This document shows, one piece after another, positions 32,135 through 41,528 of a stretch of 64,000 nt of DNA. The stretch lies in the NCBI RefSeq assembly GCF_006636205.1, contig NZ_VIGB01000003.1:5446501-5510500 (forward strand), written 5' to 3'. Both the position numbers and the translations under genes were made by a program. Below the pieces are notes generated by a model. It searched no databases and had not been told where the DNA came from. It saw nothing but the letters and a program-made list of their open reading frames with translations. Source of the stretch: Kitasatospora acidiphila (GTDB lineage: Bacteria > Actinomycetota > Actinomycetes > Streptomycetales > Streptomycetaceae). How positions within the stretch are numbered: the stretch's first letter is position 1; each line of letters opens with the position of its first letter.

Positions 32135-34528
32135 ATGACTGGCGAGGTGACCCTGCTCGGAGTGCGCCACCACGGGCCCGGTTCGGCCCGCGCGGTGGCG
32201 GCGGCGCTGGCCGCGCTGCGGCCGGACGCGGTGCTGGTGGAGGGCCCCCGGAGGCCGATCCGATCATCGCCCTGGCGGGGCGGGAGGAGATGGTGCCGCC
32301 GGTCGCGCTGCTGGCGCACGCGGTGGACGAACCGGCGCGCGCGGCGTTCTGGCCGTTCGCCGCGTTCTCACCGGAGTGGGTGGCGATCCGGCACGCGCTG
32401 GACACCGGCGTCCCGGTCCGGTTCATCGACCTGCCGGCCGCCACCGGCTTCGCACTGGACCAGGCCGACCCGACGTCAAGTCACACTGACGGCACGGCGG
32501 TTGATCCGATCGTCCGACTGGCCGCCGCGGCCGGCCGGGCCGACTCGGAGGCCTGGTGGGAGGACGTGGTCGAGCACCAGGTCCCGGGGGAGGACCCGCT
32601 CGCCCCGTTCCACGCGGTGGCCGAGGCGATGACCGCCCTGCGGTTCGACGATCCGGTGGGGACCCCGGGTTCGCCCGGGGTCGCCCCCGGCGGGCGGCGC
32701 GAGCAGCTGCGCGAGGCGTTCATGCGCCAGCAGCTGCGCGCCGCCCGCCGCGCGGGCCACCGGCGGATCGCGGTGGTCTGCGGCGCCTGGCACGTTCCGG
32801 CGCTCTCCCCCAGCCTTCGGCCGGGGGACCCCCATCGGCCGGCGACCCGGGCAGTGCGACCGCCGACCGGGCGCTGCTGGCCGGCCTGCCGAAGAAGGCG
32901 CGGACCGAGATCACCTGGGTGCCGTGGACCCATCGCCGCCTGGCCCAGCACACCGGCTACGGCGCCGGCATCGAGTCGCCGGGCTGGTACCAGCACCTGT
33001 TCGAGAGCGCCGGGAGCCGTCCGGAGCGCGCCCTGGCCGGCTGGCTGGCCCGCGCCGCCGAACTGCTGCGGGCCGCCGACCACCCGGTCTCCCCGGCGCA
33101 GGTGATCGAGGCGGTCCGGCTCGCCGAGACCCTGGCCGCCCTGCGCGGCCGGCCCGTCGCCGGGCTGGCCGAGACCACGGAGGCGGTGCGCGCGGTGCTC
33201 TGCGACGGCTCCGAGGTGGCGCTGGCCCTGGTGCACGACCGGCTGGTGGTGGGCGAGGCGCTCGGCACGGTGCCCGCCGACACTCCGACCGTGCCACTGC
33301 AGCGCGACCTCACCCGGCTGCAGCGCTCGCTGCGGCTGCGACCGGAGCCCGAGGAGCGCGAACTCGTCCTGGACCTGCGCAAGGAGCTGGACGCCGGCCG
33401 CTCCCGGCTGCTGCACCGGCTCCGGCTGCTCGGCCTGGGCTGGGGCACCGAGACCACCGGCCAGGCACGGTCCACCGGCACCTTCCGGGAGAGCTGGCGG
33501 CTGCGCTGGGACCCGGAGTTCGCGGTCCGGGTGGTGGAGGCCGCCGCCTGGGGCACCACCGTGGCCGCGGCCGCCGCCGCCAAGGTGACCGAGCAGGCCG
33601 CGCGGGCCGAGCGGCTCGCCGACCTCACCCGGCTGGCCGAGCAGTGCCTGGTCGCCGCACTGCCCGAGGCCCTGCCCGCCGTGCTGCGCGCGCTCGCCGA
33701 CCGCGCCGCCCTGGACACCGACACCGCACACCTGGCCGACGCCCTGCCCGCCCTGGTCCGCGCGCTGCGCTACGGCGACGTCCGCGGCACCGACGCCCGC
33801 GCCCTGGACGGTGTGGCCCGGAGTCTGGCCGACCGGATCCGCGTCGGCCTGGCCCCCGCCTGCATCGGACTGGACGCCGAGGGCGCCGCCGCCATGCGCC
33901 AGCGGATCGACGCCGTGCACACCGCCGTCGGGCTGCTCGCCGGGCCCGCCGACCGGACCGTGGCGGACCGCTGGGCCGCCGCGCTGGCCGGGCTGAGCCG
34001 GCGCGAGCCGACCGCCGGACCCGCCACCGGCGTGCCGGGCCTGCTGCGCGGTCGCGCGGTGCGGCTGCTGCTGGACGACGGGCGACTGGACTCGGCCGCG
34101 GCGGGGCAGCGGCTGCGCCTGGCGCTCTCCCGGGCCGGCGCCCCGAGCGATGCCGCGGGTTGGGTGGAGGGCTTCCTGGCCGGCGGCGGCGCCCTGCTGC
34201 TGCACGATCCGCGGCTGCTCGCGCTGCTGGACGACTGGCTGGCCGAGGTGCCCGAGGACGCGTTCACCGAGCTGCTCCCACTGCTGCGGCGCACCTTCGC
34301 CGGCCTGGAGGCGGGCGTGCGGAGCGCCGTCGGATCCAGGGTGGCCGCCGGTCCGCTCGGCGGCGCCGCCCCGGCCCCGACCGCCCCGCCGGTGGACGAG
34401 CGTCGCGCCGCCGCCGGCATGGCCACCGTGCTCCGGCTGCTGCGGCCCCGGCCCGACACCCCGGGCGAGCCGACCCCGCCGCCGGTCCGTCCATGGATCC
34501 CCGGCAGAGCGACCGCCGCGCCGCCTGA
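32135..34528 (+). CDS. DUF5682 protein (YehM-like), three apparent one-base frameshifts
   Basis: Restoring three bases gives one protein of about 798 residues. It begins MTGEVTLLGVRHHGPGSARA, with the HHGPGSA motif typical of DUF5682 at about residues 11-18. Segment 1 runs to the C-run at 32245-32249, segment 2 to the G-run at 32823-32827 inside a dispersed repeat (five Gs where other copies have six), and segment 3 to the C-run at 34499-34502, after which the stop at 34526-34528 comes into frame. The early part has a GxRxHGxGS and an AVLVEGP-type strand reminiscent of TraB/Tiki-like folds; this is only a suggestion. It lies between the MoxR and VWA genes, as yehM does between yehL and yehP. 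Confidence 0.8.
32807..32834. repeat. Dispersed palindromic repeat, copy inside the DUF5682 gene
   Basis: A 28-base copy with five Gs where the consensus has six. The missing G is exactly what breaks the reading frame of DUF5682; with six Gs the protein reads through as ALSPSLRPGGPPSAGDPG. Confidence 0.75.
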
Positions 34529-34634
34529 CCCGCCCGGCTGCTGCGGCCCCGGCCCGACACCCGGGCGAGCCGACCCCGCCGCCGGTCCGTCCATGGATCC
34601 CCCGGCAGAGCGACCGCCGCGCCGCCTGACCCGC
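34433..34634. repeat. 101-bp tandem duplication at the 3' end of the DUF5682 gene
   Basis: Two adjacent 101-base copies (34433-34533 and 34534-34634) are identical except for one C fewer or more in two C-runs (four against three, and four against five). The unit carries the last 31 codons and stop of DUF5682. The second copy fills most of the space before the VWA gene, so the ancestral gap was probably about 23 bases. Confidence 0.85.
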
Positions 34635-34652
34635 CACCCACAGGAGCAGCAC

Positions 34653-35816
34653 GTGACCATCCCCGACTCCGACGACGAGCAGCGGCTGCGCCGCTGGCGG
34701 CTGGTGCTCGGCGCGGACGCGGAGACCACGGGATGGACGCCGACCGGCCGGGACGCCGCCATCGACCGCGCCCTGGCCGCCCTCTACCGCGCTGAGCCGC
34801 CGGCCGCCGGCGAGCCCGGGGGCCGGCGCACCGCCGGTCTGGGCGGCAGCGCTCCGCAGGTGGCCCGCTGGCTGGGCGACATCCGCAGCTACTTCCCGAC
34901 CGGCGTGGTGCGGCTGCTGCAGCAGGACGCGATCACCCGGCTGGGCCTGGACCGGCTGCTGCTGGAGCCGGAGATGCTGGCCGCCGTCGAGCCGGACGTC
35001 CGGCTGGTCGCCACCCTGCTGGCGCTGAAGCAGGCGCTGCCCGAGACCACCCGGCACAGCGCCCGCCGGGTGGTGGCCGCGGTGGTGGCCGAGCTGGAGC
35101 AGCGGCTGGCCGACCGGACCAGGGCGGTGCTGACCGGTGCGCTGGACCGCAGCGCCCGCAGTATCCGCCCGCGCCCCCGCGACATCGACTGGAACCGCAC
35201 CGTTCGGGCGAACCTGAAGCACTACCTGCCCGAGCGGCGCACGGTGGTGCCCGAGCGCCTGGTCGGCTACGCCCGAGCCCGCCGGGCCGCCGGCAAGGAG
35301 GTGGTGCTCTGCGTCGATCAGTCCGGTTCGATGGCCCCCTCGGTGGTGCACGCGGCGGTGTTCGGCGCGGTGCTGGCTTCGATGCCGGCGCTGGCCACCC
35401 GGCTGGTGGTGTTCGACACCTCCGTGGTCGACCTGACCGAGCACCTGGCCGACCCGGTCGACCTGCTGTTCGCCACCCGGCTCGGCGGCGGCACCGACAT
35501 CGACCGCGCGCTGGCGTACTGCCAGTCCAGGATCACCCGCCCGGCGGATACCGTGCTGGTGCTGATCAGCGACCTCTACGAGGGCGGTGCCCCGGACGGG
35601 ATGCTGCGCCGGGTGGCCGCGCTGACCGCGGCCGGCGTGCGGGTGGTGGTGCTGCTCGCGCTCTCCGACGAGGGCGCCCCGGCCCACGACCACGGGCAGG
35701 CCGCCGCGCTGGCCGCACTCGGCGTGCCGGCCTTCGCCTGCACCCCGGACGCGTTTCCCGAGGTGATGGCCGCCGCCCTGGAAGGCCGCGGGCTTGCCGA
35801 GGGACACTCGTTGTGA
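34653..35816 (+). CDS. von Willebrand factor A domain protein (YehP/CoxE-like)
   Basis: GTG 34653 has AGGAG about 7 bases upstream. The N-terminal 200 residues are helical (VARWLGDIRSYFPTGVVRLLQ). The VWA domain follows with the MIDAS motif DQSGS (DxSxS, about residue 223), a Thr in GGGTDID and Asp in LISDLYEGG, so the metal site looks complete. At 387 residues it matches the CoxE/YehP type. VWA proteins of this kind act with MoxR ATPases, here encoded two genes upstream. The frame is open far upstream, but that reading continues the DUF5682 gene and is an artefact. Confidence 0.88.
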   Translation: MTIPDSDDEQRLRRWRLVLGADAETTGWTPTGRDAAIDRALAALYRAEPPAAGEPGGRRTAGLGGSAPQVARWLGDIRSYFPTGVVRLLQQDAITRLGLDRLLLEPEMLAAVEPDVRLVATLLALKQALPETTRHSARRVVAAVVAELEQRLADRTRAVLTGALDRSARSIRPRPRDIDWNRTVRANLKHYLPERRTVVPERLVGYARARRAAGKEVVLCVDQSGSMAPSVVHAAVFGAVLASMPALATRLVVFDTSVVDLTEHLADPVDLLFATRLGGGTDIDRALAYCQSRITRPADTVLVLISDLYEGGAPDGMLRRVAALTAAGVRVVVLLALSDEGAPAHDHGQAAALAALGVPAFACTPDAFPEVMAAALEGRGLAEGHSL

Positions 35817-36045
35817 CGGTTCTCACCATGGACGGAACCATCCCGGGTGAAGGAGTCCCCTCCCACGGGGATAACCTGCCAGACGGACGTGACGCGCGTG
35901 TTGATTGACGTGTGCGCCCGTGGCTGTGTGGGCCGCAAGGCCGTATCTCTGCGTACCCGCATTGCCCCGACGACCCGCAGCGAAGATCCTGCCGTGGCAC
36001 GCTCGTAGAGACACAATCCGCGACCACGAACAAGGACGAACACAC

Positions 36046-37221
36046 GTGGACCTGTTCGAGTACCAGGCGAGGGACCTCTTCGCCAAGCACGGCGTGCCCG
36101 TGCTGGACGGCGAGGTCATCGAGAAGGCCGAGGACGCTGCCGCGATCGCCGAGCGCTTCGGCGGCCGCGCCGTCGTCAAGGCTCAGGTGAAGGTCGGTGG
36201 CCGTGGCAAGGCCGGTGGCGTCAAGCTCGCCGCCGACCCGGCCGACGCCGTCGCCAAGGCCGGGGCGATCCTCGGTATGGACATCAAGGGCCACACCGTC
36301 CACAAGGTGATGCTGGCCCAGACCGCGGACATCAAGGAGGAGTACTACGTCTCCTTCCTGCTGGACCGCGCCAACCGCACCTTCCTGGCGATGGCCAGCA
36401 AGGAGGGCGGCGTCGAGATCGAGGTCGTCGCGGAGGAGAACCCCGAGGCGCTCGCCAAGATCGCCGTCGACGCCAACGAGGGCTGCACCGAGGCCAAGGC
36501 CCGCGAGATCGTCGAGGCCGCCAAGTTCCCGGCCGAGATCGCGGACCAGGTCGTCAACGTCCTGCAGAAGCTGTGGACCGTCTTCATCAAGGAGGACGCC
36601 ACCCTCGTCGAGGTCAACCCGCTGGTCAAGACCGGTGACGGCACGATCATCGCGCTCGACGGCAAGGTCTCGCTGGACGAGAACGCCGACTTCCGCCAGC
36701 CGGAGCACGAGGCGCTGGTCGACCACGCCGCGGCCAACCCGCTGGAGGCCGCCGCCAAGGCCAAGGGCCTCAACTACGTCAAGCTGGACGGCGAGGTCGG
36801 CATCATCGGCAACGGCGCCGGTCTCGTGATGAGCACCCTGGACGTCGTCGCCTACGCCGGTGAGAACCACGGTGGCGTCAAGCCGGCCAACTTCCTCGAC
36901 ATCGGTGGCGGCGCCTCCGCCGAGGTGATGGCCAACGGCCTGGAGATCATCCTGGGCGACGCCGACGTCAAGTCGGTCTTCGTCAACGTCTTCGGTGGCA
37001 TCACCGCCTGTGACGCGGTCGCCAACGGCATCGTGCAGGCCCTGGAGCTCCTGGAGAGCAAGGGCGAGGCCGTCACCAAGCCGCTGGTCGTCCGCCTGGA
37101 CGGCAACAACGCGGAGCTGGGTCGCAAGATCCTGACCGACCGCAACCACCCGCTGGTGCAGCAGGTGGACACCATGGACGGCGCCGCCGACCGCGCCGCC
37201 GAGCTGGCCAACGCGAAGTAA
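36046..37221 (+). CDS. sucC: Succinyl-CoA synthetase (ADP-forming) subunit beta
   Basis: GTG 36046 begins DLFEYQARDLFAKHGVPV, the invariant SucC start, with AAGGA upstream. The ATP-grasp domain (about residues 1-235) has VKAQVKVGGRGKAGGVK and the C-terminal domain has NGAGLVMSTLD and NVFGGITACD. With SucD it converts succinyl-CoA to succinate, forming ATP, in the TCA cycle. The length of 391 residues is typical. The 229-base region upstream, after the VWA gene, should contain the sucCD promoter; no clear consensus is seen there. Confidence 0.97.
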   Translation: MDLFEYQARDLFAKHGVPVLDGEVIEKAEDAAAIAERFGGRAVVKAQVKVGGRGKAGGVKLAADPADAVAKAGAILGMDIKGHTVHKVMLAQTADIKEEYYVSFLLDRANRTFLAMASKEGGVEIEVVAEENPEALAKIAVDANEGCTEAKAREIVEAAKFPAEIADQVVNVLQKLWTVFIKEDATLVEVNPLVKTGDGTIIALDGKVSLDENADFRQPEHEALVDHAAANPLEAAAKAKGLNYVKLDGEVGIIGNGAGLVMSTLDVVAYAGENHGGVKPANFLDIGGGASAEVMANGLEIILGDADVKSVFVNVFGGITACDAVANGIVQALELLESKGEAVTKPLVVRLDGNNAELGRKILTDRNHPLVQQVDTMDGAADRAAELANAK

Positions 37222-37238
37222 GGAAGGGTACTTACACC

Positions 37239-38132
37239 ATGGCTATCTTCCTTACCGAGGACAGCAAGGTCATCGTCCAGGGCATGACCGGCTCCGAGGG
37301 CATGAAGCACACCCGCCGCATGCTCGCCTCCGGCACCAAGATCGTGGGTGGCGTCAACCCGCGCAAGGCCGGCACCACCGTTGACGTGGACGGCACCGAG
37401 GTGCCGGTGTTCGGCACCGTCGCCGAGGCCATCGAGAAGACCGGTGCCGACGTCACCGTCATCTTCGTGCCGCCGGCGTTCACCAAGAGCGCCGTGGTCG
37501 AGGCGATCGACGCCGAGATCCCGCTCGCCGTGGTGATCACCGAGGGCGTCCCGGTGCACGACTCGGCCTCGTTCTGGGCCTACGCCGGCGAGAAGGGCAA
37601 CAAGACCCAGATCATCGGCCCGAACTGCCCCGGCCTGATCTCCCCGGAGAAGTCGAACGCGGGCATCATCCCGGCCGACATCACCAAGTCGGGTCCGATC
37701 GGCCTGGTCTCCAAGTCCGGCACGCTGACCTACCAGCTGATGTACGAGCTGCGCGACCTGGGCTTCTCGTCCGCCGTCGGCATCGGTGGCGACCCGGTCA
37801 TCGGCACCACCCACATCGACGCGCTGCGCGCGTTCGAGGCCGACCCCGAGACCAAGCTGATCGTGATGATCGGTGAGATCGGTGGCGACGCCGAGGAGCG
37901 GGCCGCGGCCTTCATCAAGGCGAACGTGACCAAGCCGGTCGTCGGCTACGTCGCGGGCTTCACCGCCCCCGAGGGCAAGACCATGGGCCACGCCGGCGCC
38001 ATCGTCTCCGGCTCCTCGGGCACCGCGGCCGCCAAGAAGGAGGCCCTGGAGGCCGCGGGCGTGGCGGTCGGCAAGACCCCGTCCGAGACCGCGCGCCTGG
38101 CGCGTGAGCTCTACGGCAAGCTCGCCGGCTGA
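37239..38132 (+). CDS. sucD: Succinyl-CoA synthetase (ADP-forming) subunit alpha
   Basis: It follows sucC after 17 bases with AGGAAGG in the gap. The CoA-binding Rossmann domain starts IFLTEDSKVIVQGMTGSEG, NCPGLISP and KSGTLTYQL are conserved, and the phospho-His is in GHAGAIVSG (about residue 250). The length of 297 residues is normal. Co-transcribed with sucC and closed by a strong hairpin. Confidence 0.97.
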   Translation: MAIFLTEDSKVIVQGMTGSEGMKHTRRMLASGTKIVGGVNPRKAGTTVDVDGTEVPVFGTVAEAIEKTGADVTVIFVPPAFTKSAVVEAIDAEIPLAVVITEGVPVHDSASFWAYAGEKGNKTQIIGPNCPGLISPEKSNAGIIPADITKSGPIGLVSKSGTLTYQLMYELRDLGFSSAVGIGGDPVIGTTHIDALRAFEADPETKLIVMIGEIGGDAEERAAAFIKANVTKPVVGYVAGFTAPEGKTMGHAGAIVSGSSGTAAAKKEALEAAGVAVGKTPSETARLARELYGKLAG

Positions 38133-38153
38133 AGTCACTGACTGACGCACCAC

Positions 38154-38193
38154 CAGTGCGCCCCGGACCGGATCACCGGTCCGGGGCGCACTG
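38154..38193 (+). terminator. Hairpin terminator of sucCD
   Basis: A perfect 18-bp stem (cagtgcgccccggaccgg with its complement) and a 4-base loop, 21 bases after sucD. Confidence 0.88.
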
Positions 38194-38276
38194 CTGTCCG
38201 GGGCCGGACGGGGCCTGACGGATCATCGGACCAACCGGGACACGACGGCCGGTGCACGGGCTGCCACGGCCGCCGG

Positions 38277-39671
38277 GTGGACCATGACGGCATGACGCAG
38301 CTTCTGACGGAACGTCAGCTACGTGCCCGGCCGGGCGGCGGGCCGGCGGCGGCCGGAGCCACGGCGGCGCTGCTCGGACTCGCCGCCACCGGCGTTCCGG
38401 TGCTGTGCTGCTGGCTGCTCTCGGCCCCGCCGCAGGACGGCGTCCTGGACGCGGCGCGGCTGGCCGGCGCCGTCTGGCTGCTCGCCCACGGCGGGCCGCT
38501 GCTCCGGGAGCCGGGCGGCGCACCGCTCTCGATCACCCCGCTGGCGCTCACCGCGGCCTGCGTGCTGCTGATCGCCCGGGCCGGCGCGCGGGCCGCCGCC
38601 CAGGCGCCGCCCGGCCGCACCGCGGCCGCCTGCGGTGCGCTCTGCGCCGGCTACCTGGCGGTCGCGCTGCCGGTCGCGCTCGGCTGCCGCGGCGCCGGGG
38701 CGCTGCGTGCCCAGCCGCTGCCCGACCTGCTGGCCGCCGCCGCGCTCGCCTGGTCGGCCGCCTGCCTGGGCGCCCGCGGCGGGGCCGCCTGGTGGCGGGC
38801 GTTCCGGTCGCGGCTGGTGGGCCGGCTGGGGCGCTGGCCGCTGGCGCCTCGGTCGGCGGCGGTCCAGGAGGAGCCGGAGGAGGCCGACGAGGCCGAGGAG
38901 GTGGCGCGGCGGCTGCCGGCCTGGCTGCGGCGGTGCTGCCGCCCGCTGCCGGCGGGGGTGGTGCTGCCGACGGTCGGCGCCGGGCTGCTGGTGCTGCTGG
39001 CCGGCGGTGTGCTGCTGCTGGCCGTTGCTGCCGCGCTGCGCCCGGTCGCCATCGAGGTGGTGGTGCGCGAGGTGGCCGCGGGCAGCCTCGCGGGGCAGCT
39101 GGGGCTGCTGCTCTGCTGCCTGCTGGTGCTGCCCAACGCGGCGCTCTGGGCGGTCGGCTACGCGCTCGGCCCGGGCTTCTGGCTGGGCGGCGACAGCCTG
39201 GTGGCCGCCGGCCGCGCACACCTCGGCGCGGTTCCCGACTTCCCGCTGCTGGTGCTGGCCCCGGAGGCCGGCTCCGCCTGGCAGCACCTGGCCCAGGCGG
39301 TGCCGGTGCTGGCCGCCCTGACGGTGGCGGCGCTGCTGGGGCGGGCGGCCGCGGCGGCCGGGACGGCGCCGGCGGACACCGTCGGCGGCACGGACGCGGA
39401 CGGGCCGTGGTCGAACGCCACCACGGCCCGCACCGCGGCGGCGGTCGCGCTGCTGCTGGCCGCGGCGGTGGCGGTGGCCGGCTGGCTGGCCGGCGGCGCG
39501 CTGGGCGCCGGCCGGATGGCGCGCCTCGGCCCGGCCGCCGCCTGCGGCCCGGCGGCCGCCGTGTGGTGCCTGCTGCTCGCCGTCCCGGGGGCGCTGGCGG
39601 TGCGCTGGTGGTCGCTGCGCCGGGCCCGCGCGGGGGAGGCGGACGGTGAGTGGGCGGCGGCGGGGCGGTGA
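38277..39671 (+). CDS. DUF6350 polytopic membrane protein
   Basis: A 464-residue, very Ala/Leu/Gly-rich protein with about nine to ten membrane helices and an acidic cytoplasmic loop (EEPEEADEAEEVARR, about residues 198-212). A QAPPGRTAAACGALCAGYL helix and the LPNAALWAVGYALGPGFWLG motif at about residue 285-305 are characteristic of the actinobacterial family found between sucD and purN. A role in cell division has been suggested for relatives (PerM), but it is not demonstrated by anything here. GTG 38277 or ATG 38292 could be the start; neither has a clear ribosome site. Confidence 0.78.
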   Translation: MDHDGMTQLLTERQLRARPGGGPAAAGATAALLGLAATGVPVLCCWLLSAPPQDGVLDAARLAGAVWLLAHGGPLLREPGGAPLSITPLALTAACVLLIARAGARAAAQAPPGRTAAACGALCAGYLAVALPVALGCRGAGALRAQPLPDLLAAAALAWSAACLGARGGAAWWRAFRSRLVGRLGRWPLAPRSAAVQEEPEEADEAEEVARRLPAWLRRCCRPLPAGVVLPTVGAGLLVLLAGGVLLLAVAAALRPVAIEVVVREVAAGSLAGQLGLLLCCLLVLPNAALWAVGYALGPGFWLGGDSLVAAGRAHLGAVPDFPLLVLAPEAGSAWQHLAQAVPVLAALTVAALLGRAAAAAGTAPADTVGGTDADGPWSNATTARTAAAVALLLAAAVAVAGWLAGGALGAGRMARLGPAAACGPAAAVWCLLLAVPGALAVRWWSLRRARAGEADGEWAAAGR

Positions 39672-39699
39672 CCGGATGTCGCAGCTAGCCGGCGCCGGG

Positions 39700-40413
39700 T
39701 CAGTTCTGCTGGTTGGTCGCGGTCACCAGCCAGGCCGGGGCCAGGTTGTCGCAGCTCTGCGAGGCCTGCACGGTGAGCGCGTCGTTCACGCAGGTGTAGT
39801 AGGGCTGGTAGGCCAGCTGCAGCAGGAAGGAACCCAGCACCAGGGCCACCGCCACACCGCCGGTGAGCAGGCCGCCCAGGGCGGCGGGCACCTGCGGGCG
39901 GCTGCGCTGGGTGTAGGGCCAGCCGGCCGGGGGAGTGGCGGGCGCCTTGCCCGGCTCGGTGGCGGCCGGCGCCTTGGTGCCCGCCCGGAGCGCGCTGACG
40001 CCCCAGTAGAGCGCCAGTGCCCCGAACAGCAGGGCCAGCTCCTGCAGGCCGTAGAGGCCGCTGAACAGCGCCGCCATGCCGCTGGTCAGCGCGTACCGGG
40101 CGCGCCGGTGCACCGGGTCGGTCGGGTCGAACTTCGGCTGCGGCGGCCCCTGCGGCGGGGTCGGCCATCCGGGACCGCCACCGCCCTGCCAGTTGGGGCT
40201 CCACGGGTGCGGCGGCGGCACGGGCGGGCGGCCCTGCCCGGTGCCGGGCTCGCCGCCCGGCTGCTCCCCGCCGGCCTCGCCGTCACCGTCGGCCCGACCG
40301 CCCGCGGCGTTGCCCGCCTGCTGCGGGAGACGCGGCTGCCACGGCTGCTCCGGGGCATCCTGGGGCGGCGGCGCGAAGGGGTTGCGCTCGTCGCTGCTGT
40401 TGCCGCTGCTCAT
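39700..40413 (-). CDS. Proline-rich membrane protein of unknown function
   Basis: The first 110 residues are cytoplasmic and Pro/Gly/Gln-rich (NPFAPPPQDAPEQPWQP). Two or three membrane helices follow (about residues 117-150 and 185-210), then a short exported tail with two cysteines (YTCVNDALTVQASQSCDN) that could form a disulphide. I chose ATG 40413 (MSSGNSSDERNPF); an in-frame ATG at 40431 is possible. It converges on the DUF6350 gene. A protein of this kind precedes purN in streptomycetes, but no function is known to me. Confidence 0.7.
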   Translation of the reverse strand: MSSGNSSDERNPFAPPPQDAPEQPWQPRLPQQAGNAAGGRADGDGEAGGEQPGGEPGTGQGRPPVPPPHPWSPNWQGGGGPGWPTPPQGPPQPKFDPTDPVHRRARYALTSGMAALFSGLYGLQELALLFGALALYWGVSALRAGTKAPAATEPGKAPATPPAGWPYTQRSRPQVPAALGGLLTGGVAVALVLGSFLLQLAYQPYYTCVNDALTVQASQSCDNLAPAWLVTATNQQN

Positions 40414-40587
40414 GTCGGTCCGGGTCCTCATCGTCGGGGGGCGTCACCGCCCGTCTGGTGGCCCCCGCGCGCGGGCGCCGCGACCCATGATCCCGCAGCC
40501 GTCGACACACGTGCGGTCGGCCTGCCGTTGGCCGGGGTCGGGCCCGGGCGCCGGGGCGCTCGGAGTGGTCGAACGAGCCGGGCGGGT

Positions 40588-40614
40588 CCCCCGGCCTTCG
40601 GCCGGGGACCCCCA
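40588..40614. repeat. Dispersed palindromic repeat, intergenic copy 1
   Basis: A 27-base variant (cccccggccttcggccgg core, four Gs) of the unit found at five other sites. Confidence 0.7.
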
Positions 40615-40750
40615 GTGGAGCCGCTGGTGTCTACGCGCGTCAAGCAAATCCCAGGTACAACCCGCGTTCAACCAGCCGTTATCGTGGTGACGGTCAGCAG
40701 CTCACCCAGGTTCCCGGGACTCGCAGCGCAGCGTCCATACCCGGCAGCCT

Positions 40751-40779
40751 CCCTCCAGCCTTCGGCCGGGGGACCCCCA
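40751..40779. repeat. Dispersed palindromic repeat, intergenic copy 2
   Basis: A 29-base variant (ccctccagccttcggccgg core) about 90 bases before purN, in the same orientation as copy 1. Confidence 0.7.
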
Positions 40780-40868
40780 ACGACCGCCGACTCCCGCCTG
40801 TCCGTAGTGGCCCCACCACCGGGTGGATGTACCAGCGGACGGCACCCGACATACGGAGACCCGCGCCC

Positions 40869-41528
40869 GTGGCCGCCGCATCCTCGCTCGTCTTTCCGCC
40901 CCCGTCCGGCCGTCCGGCCCGGCTGGTCGTCCTGGTGTCCGGGTCGGGGACCAATCTGCAGGCCCTGATCGAGGCCGTGGCCGATCCGGCGTACGGCGCC
41001 GAGATCGTGGCGGTGGGCGCCGACCGGGAGTCGATCGCCGGCCTGGAGCGCGCCGAGCGGGTGGGCATCCCCACCTTCGTCCACCGGGTCAAGGACTTCA
41101 CGGACCGGGCCGACTGGGACGCCGCGCTGACCGCCTCCGTCGCCGAGCAGCAGCCGGACCTGGTGGTCACGGCCGGCTTCATGAAGCTCCTCGGGCCGCG
41201 GTTCATCGGCGCCTTCGGCGGCCGGATCGTCAACACCCACCCCGCCCTGCTGCCCGCCTTCCCCGGCGCCCACGGCGTCACCGACGCCCTCGCGTACGGG
41301 GTCAAGGTCACCGGCTGCACCGTCCACCTGGTCGACGCCGGCGTGGACACCGGGCCGATCATCGCGCAGGGCGTCGTCGAGGTGCTCGATGCCGACCACG
41401 CCGATGGCGGCGAAGCGCTGCACGAGCGCATCAAGACCGTCGAGCGCCAGTTGCTCGTCGACGTCGTGGGCCGCCTGGCCCGCGAAGGTCACCGCATCGA
41501 AGACCGAAAGGTACGGATCCCGGCATGA
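40869..41528 (+). CDS. purN: Phosphoribosylglycinamide formyltransferase
   Basis: Transfers formyl from 10-formyl-THF to GAR in purine synthesis. The phosphate loop VSGSGTNLQAL (about residues 22-32), catalytic Asn/His in RIVNTHPALLPAFPG (about residues 120-134) and Asp in VDAGVDTGPI are all present. GTG 40869 lies 10 bases after GGAG; ATG 40827 is in frame but leaves an atypical N-terminus. The stop overlaps the purH ATG (ATGA), so the two are coupled. Its cofactor needs a folate C1 pathway, relevant to the folD observation at 45083. Confidence 0.95.
   Translation: MAAASSLVFPPPSGRPARLVVLVSGSGTNLQALIEAVADPAYGAEIVAVGADRESIAGLERAERVGIPTFVHRVKDFTDRADWDAALTASVAEQQPDLVVTAGFMKLLGPRFIGAFGGRIVNTHPALLPAFPGAHGVTDALAYGVKVTGCTVHLVDAGVDTGPIIAQGVVEVLDADHADGGEALHERIKTVERQLLVDVVGRLAREGHRIEDRKVRIPA

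Larger units (their letters stand above)
40414..40868. other. Intergenic region between divergent genes with two dispersed-repeat copies
   Basis: About 450 bases hold no supported gene. The region must contain the purNH promoter, and it carries two copies of the dispersed repeat (40588-40614 and 40751-40779). A less GC-rich stretch around 40630-40690 is the most promoter-like part. Confidence 0.5.

Noticed and set aside
30655..32319. Extension of the 38-aa ORF frame to a 593-residue minus-strand protein
   Set aside because: It runs antisense through the MoxR gene; only the last 38 codons show a ribosome site and coding-type third positions outside another gene.
32481..35807. A 1108-codon open frame antisense to DUF5682 and VWA
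   Set aside because: It is a by-product of high GC; its product is His/Gly/Gln-rich without domains, while the plus strand encodes recognisable proteins.
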